Positions 22,245 through 31,866 of a stretch of DNA of 61,648 nucleotides are shown piece by piece. Numbering within the stretch: position 1 is the first letter of the stretch; every line of letters begins with the position of its first letter. The DNA is taken from positions 1-61,648 of the IMG/VR virus record IMGVR_UViG_3300050821_004285. The stretch is one strand, 5' to 3'. The notes under the pieces were generated by a model that was not told the origin of the DNA, searched no databases, and saw only the letters and a list, made by a program, of their open reading frames with translations. Origin of the DNA: a virus. The position numbers and the translations under genes were made by a program.

Positions 22245-25200
22245 GGCAGCGGCTCCACTTCGACGAACGTCAGGTCGATCTGGCGCAGCGGGTTCGTCTT
22301 GCGCGAATTAGTCGCCAGGATCGTGCGGTCGATCTGAGTGATGCACTGCACCCACCAGGCCTGGTCGATGTCGGACTGCAGGAACAGCGTGCGGTTCGAG
22401 GTGATCAGGTCCATGAAGATCGCGTGGTCTTCCTGGTTCACGGGGATCATCGACAGCGGCAGTAGGTCCGACTTGTAGCCGTCGGTCAGCACCACCGGGT
22501 ACTTCTCACCGAGCGCCTGGAACTGCACGGAACTCGCCTGCAGGGTGACCTTCATGTCCTGCCACTTGACCTTCAGCGGGATGTTGTTCGACGGGTTCGC
22601 GATGTCCTTCAGCCACCAGCTCTGCGCCTTGAACGTCATCGCGTTCGAGTCCGGGCTCCACGGCGACGTGAAGACGTCGCCGTTCAAGCCGAACGACACG
22701 GTTCGCATACGGTACTTGCGGCTCACCAGCGGGATGATCGTGTGGTCCTGGAACACCAGGTACTTGTCCACACCGAAGGACGGCACGTTGGTCTGCGTGC
22801 CGGGCACCGTCTGCCAAGCTCCGAAGCCGCTTCCGTCGCCCGGGTCGTCGGCGTACTGGATCTGCGGGTACGACCACACGGGGTGCGCTGAGGCGGCCGT
22901 GCCGGTCCGGTAGGACGGGTCGGTGCCGAGGTTCATGAAAGCCCTCTGCCAGCCCACCACGTCGCTCGTCGAGTGGTTCGGGGACGCCAGGGTCATGTTG
23001 ATCCTGGTCGTTCCGTCCGGGATGTCGAACTGGGCCGAGCAGTCCGTCAGGGTGCCCGTGGCCACGGCGGGGAAGGATCCGCCCGGAACGGTCTGCTGCG
23101 AGATCAGCGAAGGCCCACGGTAGAACAGGGCCGTGATCAGGGTACTGCCGGCCGAGCTGCCGACGAAGGACGCGCCGATCGTCACCTGGTTCCCGGCCGC
23201 GCCCAGCACCGTCGGATCGACGTTCGACAGGTCTATCGGGGCAGCCAGCGTGGCCGACACGAGTCCGCCGGTCGAGGCCGACGAAGGCTTGATGAGGCCG
23301 ACCCAGGAAGTGGCGACCTGGAACGTGGTAGACGAGGTGGCGGTCACCGACCAGGGCTGCGCCGCGACCGGGCCATTCGAGTCGAACACGGCCAGACCGA
23401 ACGTGTCGGTCGCCCTGCTCGTCTCGTTGCCCGGCGCTCCGGGGATCGAAGTCTGCGGCAGGATGATGCCCACCCAGGCGTCGGCCGTCGCCACCGGGTA
23501 GCTCGTGGTGGCGCTCCCGCCTACCGTGCCCACCGGGATCGGGCCGTTCGAGTCGGACATCATCACGGCGTTGGCGGTGCCGCTCGGGCTTCCGAAGTCG
23601 CCGCTCTGGTACGTGTCCTCGACACGCTGCGTCGAGTTGTTGATGTCCGCTCCGCGACGCGCGCCGATCTGGTTCTCGCCGCCCGTGCTGAGCGAGAAGA
23701 ACGCAGCGACCTGCCAGGCGTTGGCGTTCGTGTTCGTGACGTTCGGAGCCCACATCGTCGGGTAGCTGGCCGCCTGAATGCCGTCCGCGATGAACTGGGA
23801 GCTGGCGGCCGCGCAGTTACGGTAGGCGACGCACTCGGCGATCTTCGGGTACGGGATCGAACTGGAGGCCATCGTGCCCTGCCAAGAGGCAGGCTCGGAG
23901 CTGCCGGCAGTCCTCTTCAGAACCATGAAGGCACCCTGGCCGGCGCCTCCGGTGCCGCCTGTCGTGCTGCCGACCTTCTGCCGAACGATCGTCCACCCTG
24001 TCGGGGCGGTCATCGTGCCCGCATACTCGTCGCAGCTGATCGCGGCGATCATCAGGTCGCCGTTGAGCACGTTCGCCGGCCGGTTGATCGTGTAAGTACT
24101 CGTGCTGTCGTGGCTGATCCACGCCGGAGCCGCGCCCACGTACTGGATCGGGTTGCCGCCAGGCGCCTGGGTGTTGGCCGTGATTGTGGGCGTGCTCGAG
24201 GCGTTCACCGAGAAGACGCTGATACGCCAGGCGTTCGGGTCCGTGTTGATCACGGTCGGCGACGTGAACACAGTCCCGGCGGTGGCCGTGGCGGACTGCG
24301 CCTCTGAGATGAACTGGGCGCTGATGCTCGCAGCCCCCGAGTACGCGACGACGACGGCGCCTCGCTTCACGGAACTGGTCGACAGAGTCCCCGACCAGGT
24401 GCTTGGCTCGGAGCCTCCAGCGGTGCGCGCCAGGACGAACAGGCACATGTCCGTGGAGGACTTGTGCACGGTCGAGGAGTCGATCAGGACCCACCCGGCC
24501 GGGACACTGATCGTCGTGCCGGTAGCGAGCTCGGTGGTGACGAACGCGACCATCAGATCGTTCGTGGTCACGCCGGCCGGCTTGTTCAGCGTGTACGTGT
24601 TGTTGCTCGACGAGTCCGTGAAGACGGTGCCCACGGCGCGCAAGGCGATACTGGCCGAGGTGCCCGCGTATGTCATCGTGTTGATGTTCGTGCCGTCGAA
24701 GCCGCTGCCCGTGAAGCCGAACGTGGTGGAGCTGGCGTAGGTGCTGCCGGGGCTCATCACCCACGAGTCGCCGGCCGGCGCCGTCCCCTGGCCGTTCGAA
24801 TACCACGAGTCGAGCAGGTTCTGCGAAGCGTGGCCGCCGCTCGAGAAAGGAGTCTGGTTGCCGTACAGCAGACCCGCGTGCGTCAGGTAGTGGGCCTCGC
24901 TGGCGACGGCGGACTTCACCTGGTAGGTGACGTTCGAGTACACGGCCCCCTGGTTCACGGAAGTATCCGACATCGCCACCTGCATCCACGCGGGCGCGGC
25001 GGCGTCAGCCAGAGCTGTGCTCGTCACCGTGGACAGCAGGTTGTAGTTCGCGTCGAAGTACTCGATCCACATGAACACGGTGCGCCCCGTCACGGCGGCC
25101 AGCATCTGCCCCGTGGCAGTCAGTTGCTGGGCAATACCCACCGAAGCCTGCGCTACCGGGACGAACCCGGTCGTGATCGACATGTCGCCGTTGGCCGTCG

Positions 25201-26281
25201 CAACTATCTTCCACACCTGGTTCGTGTCGCCAGGGAACAGGTAGTCGGTCGACTCGGCGACCGTGCAGTTCACGGTCTTCCAGCGCGCTCCGGTGTCGTC
25301 GATCGTGACGTCGGCTTCGTGCACGCTCATCAGATTCGACGTGTCCTGCACCGTCAGGATCGAGCAGCCGTTGACGTAGTCGGGCGTGACGGCCACGATG
25401 CCAGAGCCCACGGGCGTGTTGCCGGAAGGGTCGGGCACGCCGGGAACTCCGGGCGAAGGCGCGACGACATTGGCCTGCTGGAAAGACCAGGCCGACTTGG
25501 CTCCGTTGTTCGACGTCGACTGCACGTAGAAGAAGTAGCTGTTCGACGGGATAGAGCCGGGAATCTGAACCGACGTCCTCGAACCCTGCACAACGCCCTC
25601 GAACACGGGCGACGAGATGTCAGGGTTGAACGAAGGCGAAGCCACAGTGGTCGCCGGGAAGATCTTATACTCGGCGGAAGCCTGGAAGTCGCCGTCGGTC
25701 TGCCTGTACGTCCACGATATCGTCGGTGAAGCCGTCGAGATGTTGCCCGCCGGGTTCACGACCGTCACCACCGGGATCGCCGTGTAGTAGACGGCCAGGA
25801 ACATCTCGTAGACGCGAATCAGGTCCGAGATGGCGTTGTAGGAAAACACGCGCATCTCGATGTTGTTGAGACCTTCGATGTCCCAGTGGTTGCCGTGCGG
25901 GTCACGCCGGTAGTTCGCCACCGTGAACGTCGCGGGCGACGCGGAGCTGTTCGTCGGCCTCGTGGTGCGCTGCACGTAGGTAGACGGGTCGTCGATACAC
26001 ACGAGGGCCGTGGTGAACGAGGACGGGTTGGCCGACGTGTTCGTGCCCGCGCCCAGGCTCGCCCGCACCGCTACCGATACGGACTGAATAGTCGCGCCGG
26101 CCGGGATCGCCGTGGCATCGATCGGGTACGACACCATCGCCATCCCGTTGGTGCCGGGGCTAGTCAGGTAGTTCGTGTCCACGTTGCTGGCCAGGGCTTG
26201 CCACATCGACGTGTCGCCGCCCACGATCGCCCAGCCGTCGTTTTCAACGTCGGCAACCGGGTTGATGTTCGTGATAGCCAT
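22241..26281 (-). CDS. large minor tail protein with adhesion modules (1346 aa)
   Basis: N-terminal carbohydrate-binding-like beta domain, then a fibronectin-like segment around residue 170-280 (VVNPAGNISTASPTISWTY). Two copies of an approximately 150-residue module follow (TYTLNKPAGVTTNDLMVAFV and TYTINRPANVLNGDLMIAAI start them; TAGGSEPSTWSG and TAGSSEPASWQG are paired points). The C-terminal 130 residues resemble a distal tail protein (WWLKDIANPSNNIPLKVKW ... NPLRQIDLTFVEVEPL). It is probably a fused Dit/adhesion protein that reads the host surface. ATG overlaps the tape measure stop. Confidence 0.75.
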   Translation of the reverse strand: MAITNINPVADVENDGWAIVGGDTSMWQALASNVDTNYLTSPGTNGMAMVSYPIDATAIPAGATIQSVSVAVRASLGAGTNTSANPSSFTTALVCIDDPSTYVQRTTRPTNSSASPATFTVANYRRDPHGNHWDIEGLNNIEMRVFSYNAISDLIRVYEMFLAVYYTAIPVVTVVNPAGNISTASPTISWTYRQTDGDFQASAEYKIFPATTVASPSFNPDISSPVFEGVVQGSRTSVQIPGSIPSNSYFFYVQSTSNNGAKSAWSFQQANVVAPSPGVPGVPDPSGNTPVGSGIVAVTPDYVNGCSILTVQDTSNLMSVHEADVTIDDTGARWKTVNCTVAESTDYLFPGDTNQVWKIVATANGDMSITTGFVPVAQASVGIAQQLTATGQMLAAVTGRTVFMWIEYFDANYNLLSTVTSTALADAAAPAWMQVAMSDTSVNQGAVYSNVTYQVKSAVASEAHYLTHAGLLYGNQTPFSSGGHASQNLLDSWYSNGQGTAPAGDSWVMSPGSTYASSTTFGFTGSGFDGTNINTMTYAGTSASIALRAVGTVFTDSSSNNTYTLNKPAGVTTNDLMVAFVTTELATGTTISVPAGWVLIDSSTVHKSSTDMCLFVLARTAGGSEPSTWSGTLSTSSVKRGAVVVAYSGAASISAQFISEAQSATATAGTVFTSPTVINTDPNAWRISVFSVNASSTPTITANTQAPGGNPIQYVGAAPAWISHDSTSTYTINRPANVLNGDLMIAAISCDEYAGTMTAPTGWTIVRQKVGSTTGGTGGAGQGAFMVLKRTAGSSEPASWQGTMASSSIPYPKIAECVAYRNCAAASSQFIADGIQAASYPTMWAPNVTNTNANAWQVAAFFSLSTGGENQIGARRGADINNSTQRVEDTYQSGDFGSPSGTANAVMMSDSNGPIPVGTVGGSATTSYPVATADAWVGIILPQTSIPGAPGNETSRATDTFGLAVFDSNGPVAAQPWSVTATSSTTFQVATSWVGLIKPSSASTGGLVSATLAAPIDLSNVDPTVLGAAGNQVTIGASFVGSSAGSTLITALFYRGPSLISQQTVPGGSFPAVATGTLTDCSAQFDIPDGTTRINMTLASPNHSTSDVVGWQRAFMNLGTDPSYRTGTAASAHPVWSYPQIQYADDPGDGSGFGAWQTVPGTQTNVPSFGVDKYLVFQDHTIIPLVSRKYRMRTVSFGLNGDVFTSPWSPDSNAMTFKAQSWWLKDIANPSNNIPLKVKWQDMKVTLQASSVQFQALGEKYPVVLTDGYKSDLLPLSMIPVNQEDHAIFMDLITSNRTLFLQSDIDQAWWVQCITQIDRTILATNSRKTNPLRQIDLTFVEVEPLP

Positions 26282-29200
26282 CAGCGCGTCCCAGCCTTAA
26301 TCAGTGTGGTCAGCTTCGGCAGCAGATCCTCTTCCACCTGCTCGATGATCCCCTCAGGGTCGGTGGACGTGCAGTTCACGGTTACCGGCATGTTCAGTAC
26401 GACCGCCGCGCCCATGCCGCCCGTCGCGGACGTGGACGCCTTCGCCGTCGGGCTCACCCCGGCGTTCAGCATGTTCAGGTTCGACAGGCCGCCGATGGAG
26501 GCCAGCCCGGTCGGGTTTAGGACGCCTTCGGGGACACCGGTGGTGTTGTTGGCCAGGGTGAGGCCGGGCATCAGGGCGCCGCCCATGTCGTAGCCCTTTG
26601 GGGGCATGTTGGCATTGGCCTGCTGCACGTGGGCGATGCCGCCGTACACGGCGTTGATGTAGTTGATCGCGGCGGCGATGTTCGCCACCGGGTCCATCAT
26701 GTTGTCCGGCAGCGACTTGTTGCGGTAGGCCTCGAATGTCGGCTTGATCGTCTGCGTGAGGCCGGTGGACGGCGTCCCGGCCTTGGCGTTCGAGTCGGTG
26801 TTGTTTACGGCGTTCGGGCTCCAGCCGGACTCGCGCGTGATCAGTGTATTGAGTCCGGCCTCCCATTCTGGCCACGCGGTGATCGGCACGTTGTCGGCCT
26901 TCAGGGCTTCGACGATCACCTGGAGACGGTTGCCGGTCGGGATGGTGCCGCCCACGCTCTTCGCGGTGGTCTGCGCGGACTTCAGCTTCGCCAGGATCGA
27001 GTCCTCGATCTTCTGGCCGCCAGCCTTCGGCATTCCGCCGCCACCGGTCGAAGTCTTGAAGCCGGGCGCCGGGTCCGGGATGGCGGCCACGATGCTGTCC
27101 AGGATCGGCTTCGCGACGTCGTACACGACATCGGCGGCCAGGTTCTTGAGCGTCGACAGCGGGTGCGTCAACCCGTGCATGATCGAGTCGAACACGCCAG
27201 AGCCGGCCAGGTTCGTCCTGACGATGGTCTTGCTGGCGCTGGTGCCAGCACCCTGAGCACCCTGCGTCGAAGTCGCACCGGTCTGGCCCGCGCCCGTGTC
27301 GCCACCGGCCAGGTGGAATCCGGGCCAGCGCTGGATCGTGCCGCCCGACGCCATGCCGAACGTGTCAGGCATCTGCTTGTTGTTCAGCGCGTACAGCGCG
27401 TCCAGCCCCCAATGCTGGGTGGCGTCGGCGTTGAGCACGAACTCCTTGTCGGACAGCCAGCCGGGGACCTTATCATCCCTGGGGCCACCGGCACCGTGCA
27501 CCTGGCCGCCCTCGGCTAGCTTGAAGAAGCCGGGCTCGTTCGGGATCGGGTTGATGTGTCCGACGCCGATCACGTCGGCCACGGTGTCCCAGACTCCGAT
27601 GACGAAGTTGACCGGGGTGGCGAAGACGGCCTTGATGCCGTCCCAGATGCTGCCGATATCGGTCTTGGCCTGCGAGACGGCGCCCTTGAGGCCGTTCCAG
27701 AATCCGCTCCACGCCCCGCTGAGCGACGAGCTGATGGTGTCCCAGGTCGACTTCAGCGTGCCGGTGATGCTGTTCCACGTACTGGTGATCCAGGACCACA
27801 CGGTGTTCGCAGCGGACTTCATCGTGTTCCAGATGTTGCTCCACGCGCTGCTCAGCGCGGACGACACGGTGTCCCAGGTCGACTTCAGACCATTGATGAT
27901 CGTGTCCCAGGCGGTCTTCAGGGCATCCCAAACGGTCTGCGCGGCCGTCTTCAGGGCGTTCCACACCGTGTTCCAGGCTCCAGTCAGGGCGCTGCTGACC
28001 GTGTCCCAAGCGGTCTTCAGGGCATTGAGAACCGTGTCCCAAGCCGTCTTCAGCGCGTCCCAAACGGTCTGCGCGGACGACTTGATACCATTCCAGGCCG
28101 TGTCCCAGGCCGACTTCAGCGCGTTGGCTGTCGTGTCCCAAGCCGACTTCAGCGCGTTTGAGACGGTGTCCCAGGCGGTCTTTATGCCGTTGACGGCGTC
28201 TTCGAAGTAGTGCCTGATGTCGCCCATGATGCGCTGCCAGTTGGCGGCGATGTAAAGCAGCCAGCCGACGAAGGGGAGGGCGGTCACGAGTATGCCGAAC
28301 TTGCCGCGCAGGAACGAGACAGCTTCGTCGAAGGCTGACTTGACGGCGCTCCACGTTTCATCCCAGTAGCGCTTCACGTCGCCCAGGATGCGCTGCCAGT
28401 TGGCGTAGATGTAGATCAGCCAGCCGACCACTGGGATGGCTGTGACGAAGATGCCCCACTTGCCTCGAGCGAACTCGACGACCTCGTTGAAGACGCCCTT
28501 CATGAAGTCCCAGGCGGCGACGAAGGCGCCCTTGATGTCGCGCCACACGGTGGTCCAGTGCGTGACGAGCTCGTAGATCCCGAAGCCGACCGCCGCGACG
28601 GCGATGACGATGCCGCCAATCAGGAGCACGAGCGGCGAGATCAGAACGTCGAACACTGCCACAGCGGCGTTCCAGGCGGCCTGCGCGGCGGTGGCGATGC
28701 CGTCGGCGATGGCGCTGGCTATCGTGCCGATCTTCGACAGCATTTGCGCAGCGCTGTTCGCCTCGGTAGCGTCCTTGCCCTCCGAGGTGGCCTTCGTGAG
28801 AGCCATCTGCGACGCGGCGAGTGTGTCTGTTGCGGCCGCCGTACCCTCCTGCGCCAGCTTGAACGACGCCAGGGCCACCTGCGCACCCTTGAAGCCGAGC
28901 TCGATACCCTTCACGGCGGTGCCGACCGCGCTGAAGATGGCCACCGTCGAAGCGACAGCCTTGTAGGCCATGAACGCCACGAACAGGGCCTGCACAGCCT
29001 GGATGGGCAGCGCGGCAGCCAGCCTGAGCACGATGTCCAGCATTGACAGTCCGACCGGGCCGAACTGGTAGGCAGACACCGTCAGCTTAGCGATGGCTTC
29101 CCATAGGGCCGTGAAGAACTGCTTGATCATCGGCATGTTCTGCTGGATCTGCTGCTGGAACCTGGCGAAGCCGCCGCCCGCGCCCCACTTGTCGATCTCG

Positions 29201-30414
29201 GCGGTGATACGCACCATGTCGTTCATCATGTTCGTACCCGAGTCGCCCCAGGCCACGAAGATCTGCGAAACAGTGATGATCAGGTTGTGCGCGATCTGGA
29301 TCGCGGACTGCAGGTTCGGAACACCCACAGCCTCGATCCACTGGATCATCTTCGCGAAACCGCTGTTCGTGATGCCGCTAGAGCCGCCCGAGGTGAACCG
29401 GACCAGCTGATCCATCATCGGCTTCAGCGCGTTCGCGACCGATACGACCAGTGGCACCATCGCCTGCATCATGGAGCTGATGACGTGGATGCCGCTCTGG
29501 ATCAGCGGACCGGTAGCCTTCTCCATGATCGTCTGCAGGTTGTTCCACTGCATGTGCAGGTTCAGGATACTGACGGCCAGCTGGTTCTGAACGGGCGTAC
29601 CCTGCCCCATAACCTGGGTGAGCGCGGCCTGGTTTACCTTGATCTGGTTCACCATGCTGTTGTACGACGCGCTGCCCTTGGTCAGGCTGTTGAGGGCCAT
29701 CTCCTGCTGCTGGATCTTCATCTGCAGGTTGTAGGCGTTCGTCGCCATGCCCTGCGCGCTCGTGATCGTGCTTCGCAGAGACAGGCCGAACGCGCCGGCC
29801 GCGAGTCCCGCAGATCCGAACCCAGACACGATAGCACCGCCGGCCGAGATGGCGGCGGCGGCGATGGGGGTCATCGAGACGATGAGGGACGCGATGGCGG
29901 TGGCGATCGAGAACGTCGCGGCCGTTCCGGCGGACTGGGTCCGCTTCCAGCTGTCCTGGATTTCCTTCTGCGTCTGGTCGAACTGGTCCTTGAGGTCCTT
30001 CAGGTCCGCGCGGGCGGACGAGGAATCCTCGTCGATCTTGATGGTCTTCTTGTCCGGCAGCGACGCCAGAGCCAGCCTGACCTTGGAGATCTCGACGTCT
30101 AGATCGCTCGCATCGGCCCGTATCGCCAGCTTCTTGTCCTGCAGCTCCTGCAGCTTCGCCTTCAGCTCGGCGAGGCGCGCCATGGCGTCGGCATCGTCGA
30201 GCCCCAGCTTGATCTGGCCGTTGAGGGTGCTGATCTGCTGCTTGACCCGATTGATCTCGGCCGTGACCTGCGCGGAGTCGGCAGTGAGCTGCAGCTTCTT
30301 GTTCTGGAGGCTATCGAGCTGGTCCTTCAGGGCCTTAAGTTGAGCAGCGGCTGCGTCAGCGCCCTTGCCGTCGTAGCTGGAGGAGATCGTATACTTGAGA
30401 TCTGAGTCGGCCAC
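26281..30414 (-). CDS. tape measure protein with hendecad repeats and C-terminal transglycosylase domain
   Basis: 1377 residues from GTG 30414, which has GGAGG four bases upstream; the longer frame starts with TTG and no SD. Residues 1-150 are coiled coil. Hydrophobic helices lie near 200 and 600. A 165-residue run of fifteen 11-residue units (AWDTVSNALKS type) occupies 27682-28176. Near the C-terminus, TLITRESGWSPNAVNN with GLTQTIKPTFEAY is a soluble lytic transglycosylase core with catalytic Glu. The protein sets tail length and probably opens peptidoglycan during DNA entry. Confidence 0.92.
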   Translation of the reverse strand: MADSDLKYTISSSYDGKGADAAAAQLKALKDQLDSLQNKKLQLTADSAQVTAEINRVKQQISTLNGQIKLGLDDADAMARLAELKAKLQELQDKKLAIRADASDLDVEISKVRLALASLPDKKTIKIDEDSSSARADLKDLKDQFDQTQKEIQDSWKRTQSAGTAATFSIATAIASLIVSMTPIAAAAISAGGAIVSGFGSAGLAAGAFGLSLRSTITSAQGMATNAYNLQMKIQQQEMALNSLTKGSASYNSMVNQIKVNQAALTQVMGQGTPVQNQLAVSILNLHMQWNNLQTIMEKATGPLIQSGIHVISSMMQAMVPLVVSVANALKPMMDQLVRFTSGGSSGITNSGFAKMIQWIEAVGVPNLQSAIQIAHNLIITVSQIFVAWGDSGTNMMNDMVRITAEIDKWGAGGGFARFQQQIQQNMPMIKQFFTALWEAIAKLTVSAYQFGPVGLSMLDIVLRLAAALPIQAVQALFVAFMAYKAVASTVAIFSAVGTAVKGIELGFKGAQVALASFKLAQEGTAAATDTLAASQMALTKATSEGKDATEANSAAQMLSKIGTIASAIADGIATAAQAAWNAAVAVFDVLISPLVLLIGGIVIAVAAVGFGIYELVTHWTTVWRDIKGAFVAAWDFMKGVFNEVVEFARGKWGIFVTAIPVVGWLIYIYANWQRILGDVKRYWDETWSAVKSAFDEAVSFLRGKFGILVTALPFVGWLLYIAANWQRIMGDIRHYFEDAVNGIKTAWDTVSNALKSAWDTTANALKSAWDTAWNGIKSSAQTVWDALKTAWDTVLNALKTAWDTVSSALTGAWNTVWNALKTAAQTVWDALKTAWDTIINGLKSTWDTVSSALSSAWSNIWNTMKSAANTVWSWITSTWNSITGTLKSTWDTISSSLSGAWSGFWNGLKGAVSQAKTDIGSIWDGIKAVFATPVNFVIGVWDTVADVIGVGHINPIPNEPGFFKLAEGGQVHGAGGPRDDKVPGWLSDKEFVLNADATQHWGLDALYALNNKQMPDTFGMASGGTIQRWPGFHLAGGDTGAGQTGATSTQGAQGAGTSASKTIVRTNLAGSGVFDSIMHGLTHPLSTLKNLAADVVYDVAKPILDSIVAAIPDPAPGFKTSTGGGGMPKAGGQKIEDSILAKLKSAQTTAKSVGGTIPTGNRLQVIVEALKADNVPITAWPEWEAGLNTLITRESGWSPNAVNNTDSNAKAGTPSTGLTQTIKPTFEAYRNKSLPDNMMDPVANIAAAINYINAVYGGIAHVQQANANMPPKGYDMGGALMPGLTLANNTTGVPEGVLNPTGLASIGGLSNLNMLNAGVSPTAKASTSATGGMGAAVVLNMPVTVNCTSTDPEGIIEQVEEDLLPKLTTLIKAGTR
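27682..28176 (-). repeat. fifteen 33-bp (11-residue) units inside the tape measure gene
   Basis: Fifteen consecutive units with consensus AWDTVxNALKx, no gaps, from codon first base 28176 to 27682. Trp at position 2 and Leu/Ile at position 9 are kept, as expected for an 11-residue (hendecad) helical repeat. The DNA copies have diverged enough that recombination between them is limited. Confidence 0.85.
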
Positions 30415-30490
30415 GGCACCTCCCTCGAGCGACGCAGAGCTGGTGCTCAACGTTCGATTGTCTCATAGTTCTGCGATAAACGCAAAAAAA

Positions 30491-30528
30491 TGGGGCGCCA
30501 GAGTGACCTAAGCCACTCTGGCGCCCCA
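30491..30528 (-). terminator. strong terminator just upstream of the tape measure gene
   Basis: Perfect 15-bp stem TGGGGCGCCAGAGTG / CACTCTGGCGCCCCA with an 8-base loop, followed on the minus strand by TTTTTTTGCG. It starts three bases past the tail chaperone stop and lies 77 bases before the tape measure start, inside the late operon. Confidence 0.88.
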
Positions 30529-30531
30529 AAA

Positions 30532-31274
30532 TCAGCGCGCGTCAAACATCATGTTCATGGCGGCGATGGCCGCCCGGTTCGACTCCTCGTCCGAGATCTC
30601 CTCGGCCTGCTCCTCTATCTCCTGGCGCTCCAGCGCCACCTTGTAGACCTCCATGGGCCTCGGTAGGCGCTCCACGGTGGCTTTGCCGCCCTCCGTGAGC
30701 AGTGCCGCTATACGCTGCAGCTGCTCGTGTATCCCTGCCCACACGTCCGCCGCATAGAAGTTCCCGAGCGGCCCGAAGGCACGCTCGTAGGCCTTCCACT
30801 GGGTCAGCTCGTAGGACGGGATCTTGCGGAGAAGCTCATCCACCGTGCAGTGGAGCTCGGCAGCTAGACGGAAGTAGAAAGCGCGACGGGAGTCGGCTCG
30901 TCGAAATCCTCCGCCTCGGCCTCCACCGTGTCGTCCTCGTCCTCGCCCATGCCGTTGAGCTCCTGGCAGGCCTTGTAGGCGCGCTGCAGGCCGGCCACGT
31001 TCTTGTCGCCGAGGGCTGAGATGTCGACGCGGTTCGTGAACAGCAGATCGCCGTTCTCGTCCACGGCGCACAGCGCGACCATGCGGGCCCGGAAGTTGTC
31101 CAGGTTCGGCTTGGTCTTGTTGCCGCGCGTCACCGACAGGGACTGCTCGAAGGAGTCGCGCTCCTTGCCCGTCAGGGACTGCAGGCGCAAGTCGCCGCCC
31201 CACTCCGGGATCGTGACCGTCCGGTAGGTGCGCGGGCTGGAGTCGAGAATCGCGTTCTTCGAAAGAAGAGCCAT
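30532..31274 (-). CDS. tail assembly chaperone, frameshifted long form (GT-like)
   Basis: Reading starts in the frame of the short chaperone and moves to the -1 frame before base 30864, giving the C-terminal part FRLAAELHCTVDELLRKIPSYELTQWKAYERAFG and an acidic end EEQAEEISDEE. This two-product layout directly before the tape measure gene is the rule in siphoviruses; the long form coats the tape measure and recruits tail tube subunits. No perfect X-XXY-YYZ site is present; GGATTTC at 30909-30903 is the nearest candidate. The C-terminal frame alone has no good start codon with SD. Confidence 0.7.
30864..31274 (-). CDS. tail assembly chaperone, short form (G-like)
   Basis: 136 residues from MALLSKNAILD, with GAGAGG nine bases upstream (an earlier ATG is less well placed). 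Beta-rich N-terminal half (YRTVTIPEWGGDLRLQSLTGKERDSFEQS), acidic C-terminus (GEDEDDTVEAEAEDFDEP). Position between major tail protein and tape measure identifies it. Confidence 0.8.
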   Translation of the reverse strand: MALLSKNAILDSSPRTYRTVTIPEWGGDLRLQSLTGKERDSFEQSLSVTRGNKTKPNLDNFRARMVALCAVDENGDLLFTNRVDISALGDKNVAGLQRAYKACQELNGMGEDEDDTVEAEAEDFDEPTPVALSTSV

Positions 31275-31320
31275 TGCGGGTGTTCCTCTCATGCGGGATT
31301 GCGGGTTCGTTCCCTGCTGT

Positions 31321-31350
31321 GCCGGCCGGCGACCCGCGACGCCGACCGGC
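31321..31350 (-). terminator. GC hairpin between tail gene and chaperone
   Basis: GCCGGCCGGCG / CGCCGACCGGC, 11-bp stem with one G-U in RNA and an 8-base loop, following the gene that ends at 31366. No T-run follows on the minus strand, so it may weaken or pace transcription, not end it. Confidence 0.4.
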
Positions 31351-31365
31351 GGTCAGTAGCCTGGT

Positions 31366-31866
31366 TCAGGACGACATTCGAGCCGTGTTCTCAGCAACCT
31401 GTTCCAGGAGCGAGACCAGCTTAGCACGTCCGTCGTCAGTAGCCTCATTCATGGGCAGCATGAACCAGGAGGAGAAGCCGTAGTTCTCGTACTGGCGCGT
31501 CGTGTCTCCGAAGAGAGGGTGGCGCCAGTGTCCTCCTACGGCGACGTCGAAGCCTCGGGGGATGATGAGCTCATCGTCCTCCGGCATCGACGTTCCGATC
31601 ATGTAGCCGCTATGGTCGGCGAGCTCCCGGACGAAAACGCCCCTGGCGATCGTCATCCTCAGCGGCCGCTTCGCGTTGCCGCGAGTGGTCCCCTTGATGG
31701 GGGCGGTTTCGATGTTGAACTTCGCGTCCGCCGACGCCAGTTCGGCCATCTCCCGGATAACCTCGAGGCTTCCCTCTTGGATCTCCGGGGTGGACCCGAT
31801 GAGGGCCCTGATGGCACGGTTGAACTGGTCTGTGTCTTTGACCTGGAAGTCCAGGCCGTCCGACAT
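31366..31866 (-). CDS. HK97 gp10-like tail component (166 aa)
   Basis: LDFQVKDTDQFNRAIRALIG, a helical EGSLEVIREMAELASADAKFN and a C-terminal GHWRHPLFGDTTRQYENYGFSSWF are typical of HK97 gp10-like neck/tail-completion proteins, though here it lies after the major tail protein. The alternative is another tail-tube associated protein. ATG overlaps the major tail stop. Confidence 0.6.
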   Translation of the reverse strand: MSDGLDFQVKDTDQFNRAIRALIGSTPEIQEGSLEVIREMAELASADAKFNIETAPIKGTTRGNAKRPLRMTIARGVFVRELADHSGYMIGTSMPEDDELIIPRGFDVAVGGHWRHPLFGDTTRQYENYGFSSWFMLPMNEATDDGRAKLVSLLEQVAENTARMSS

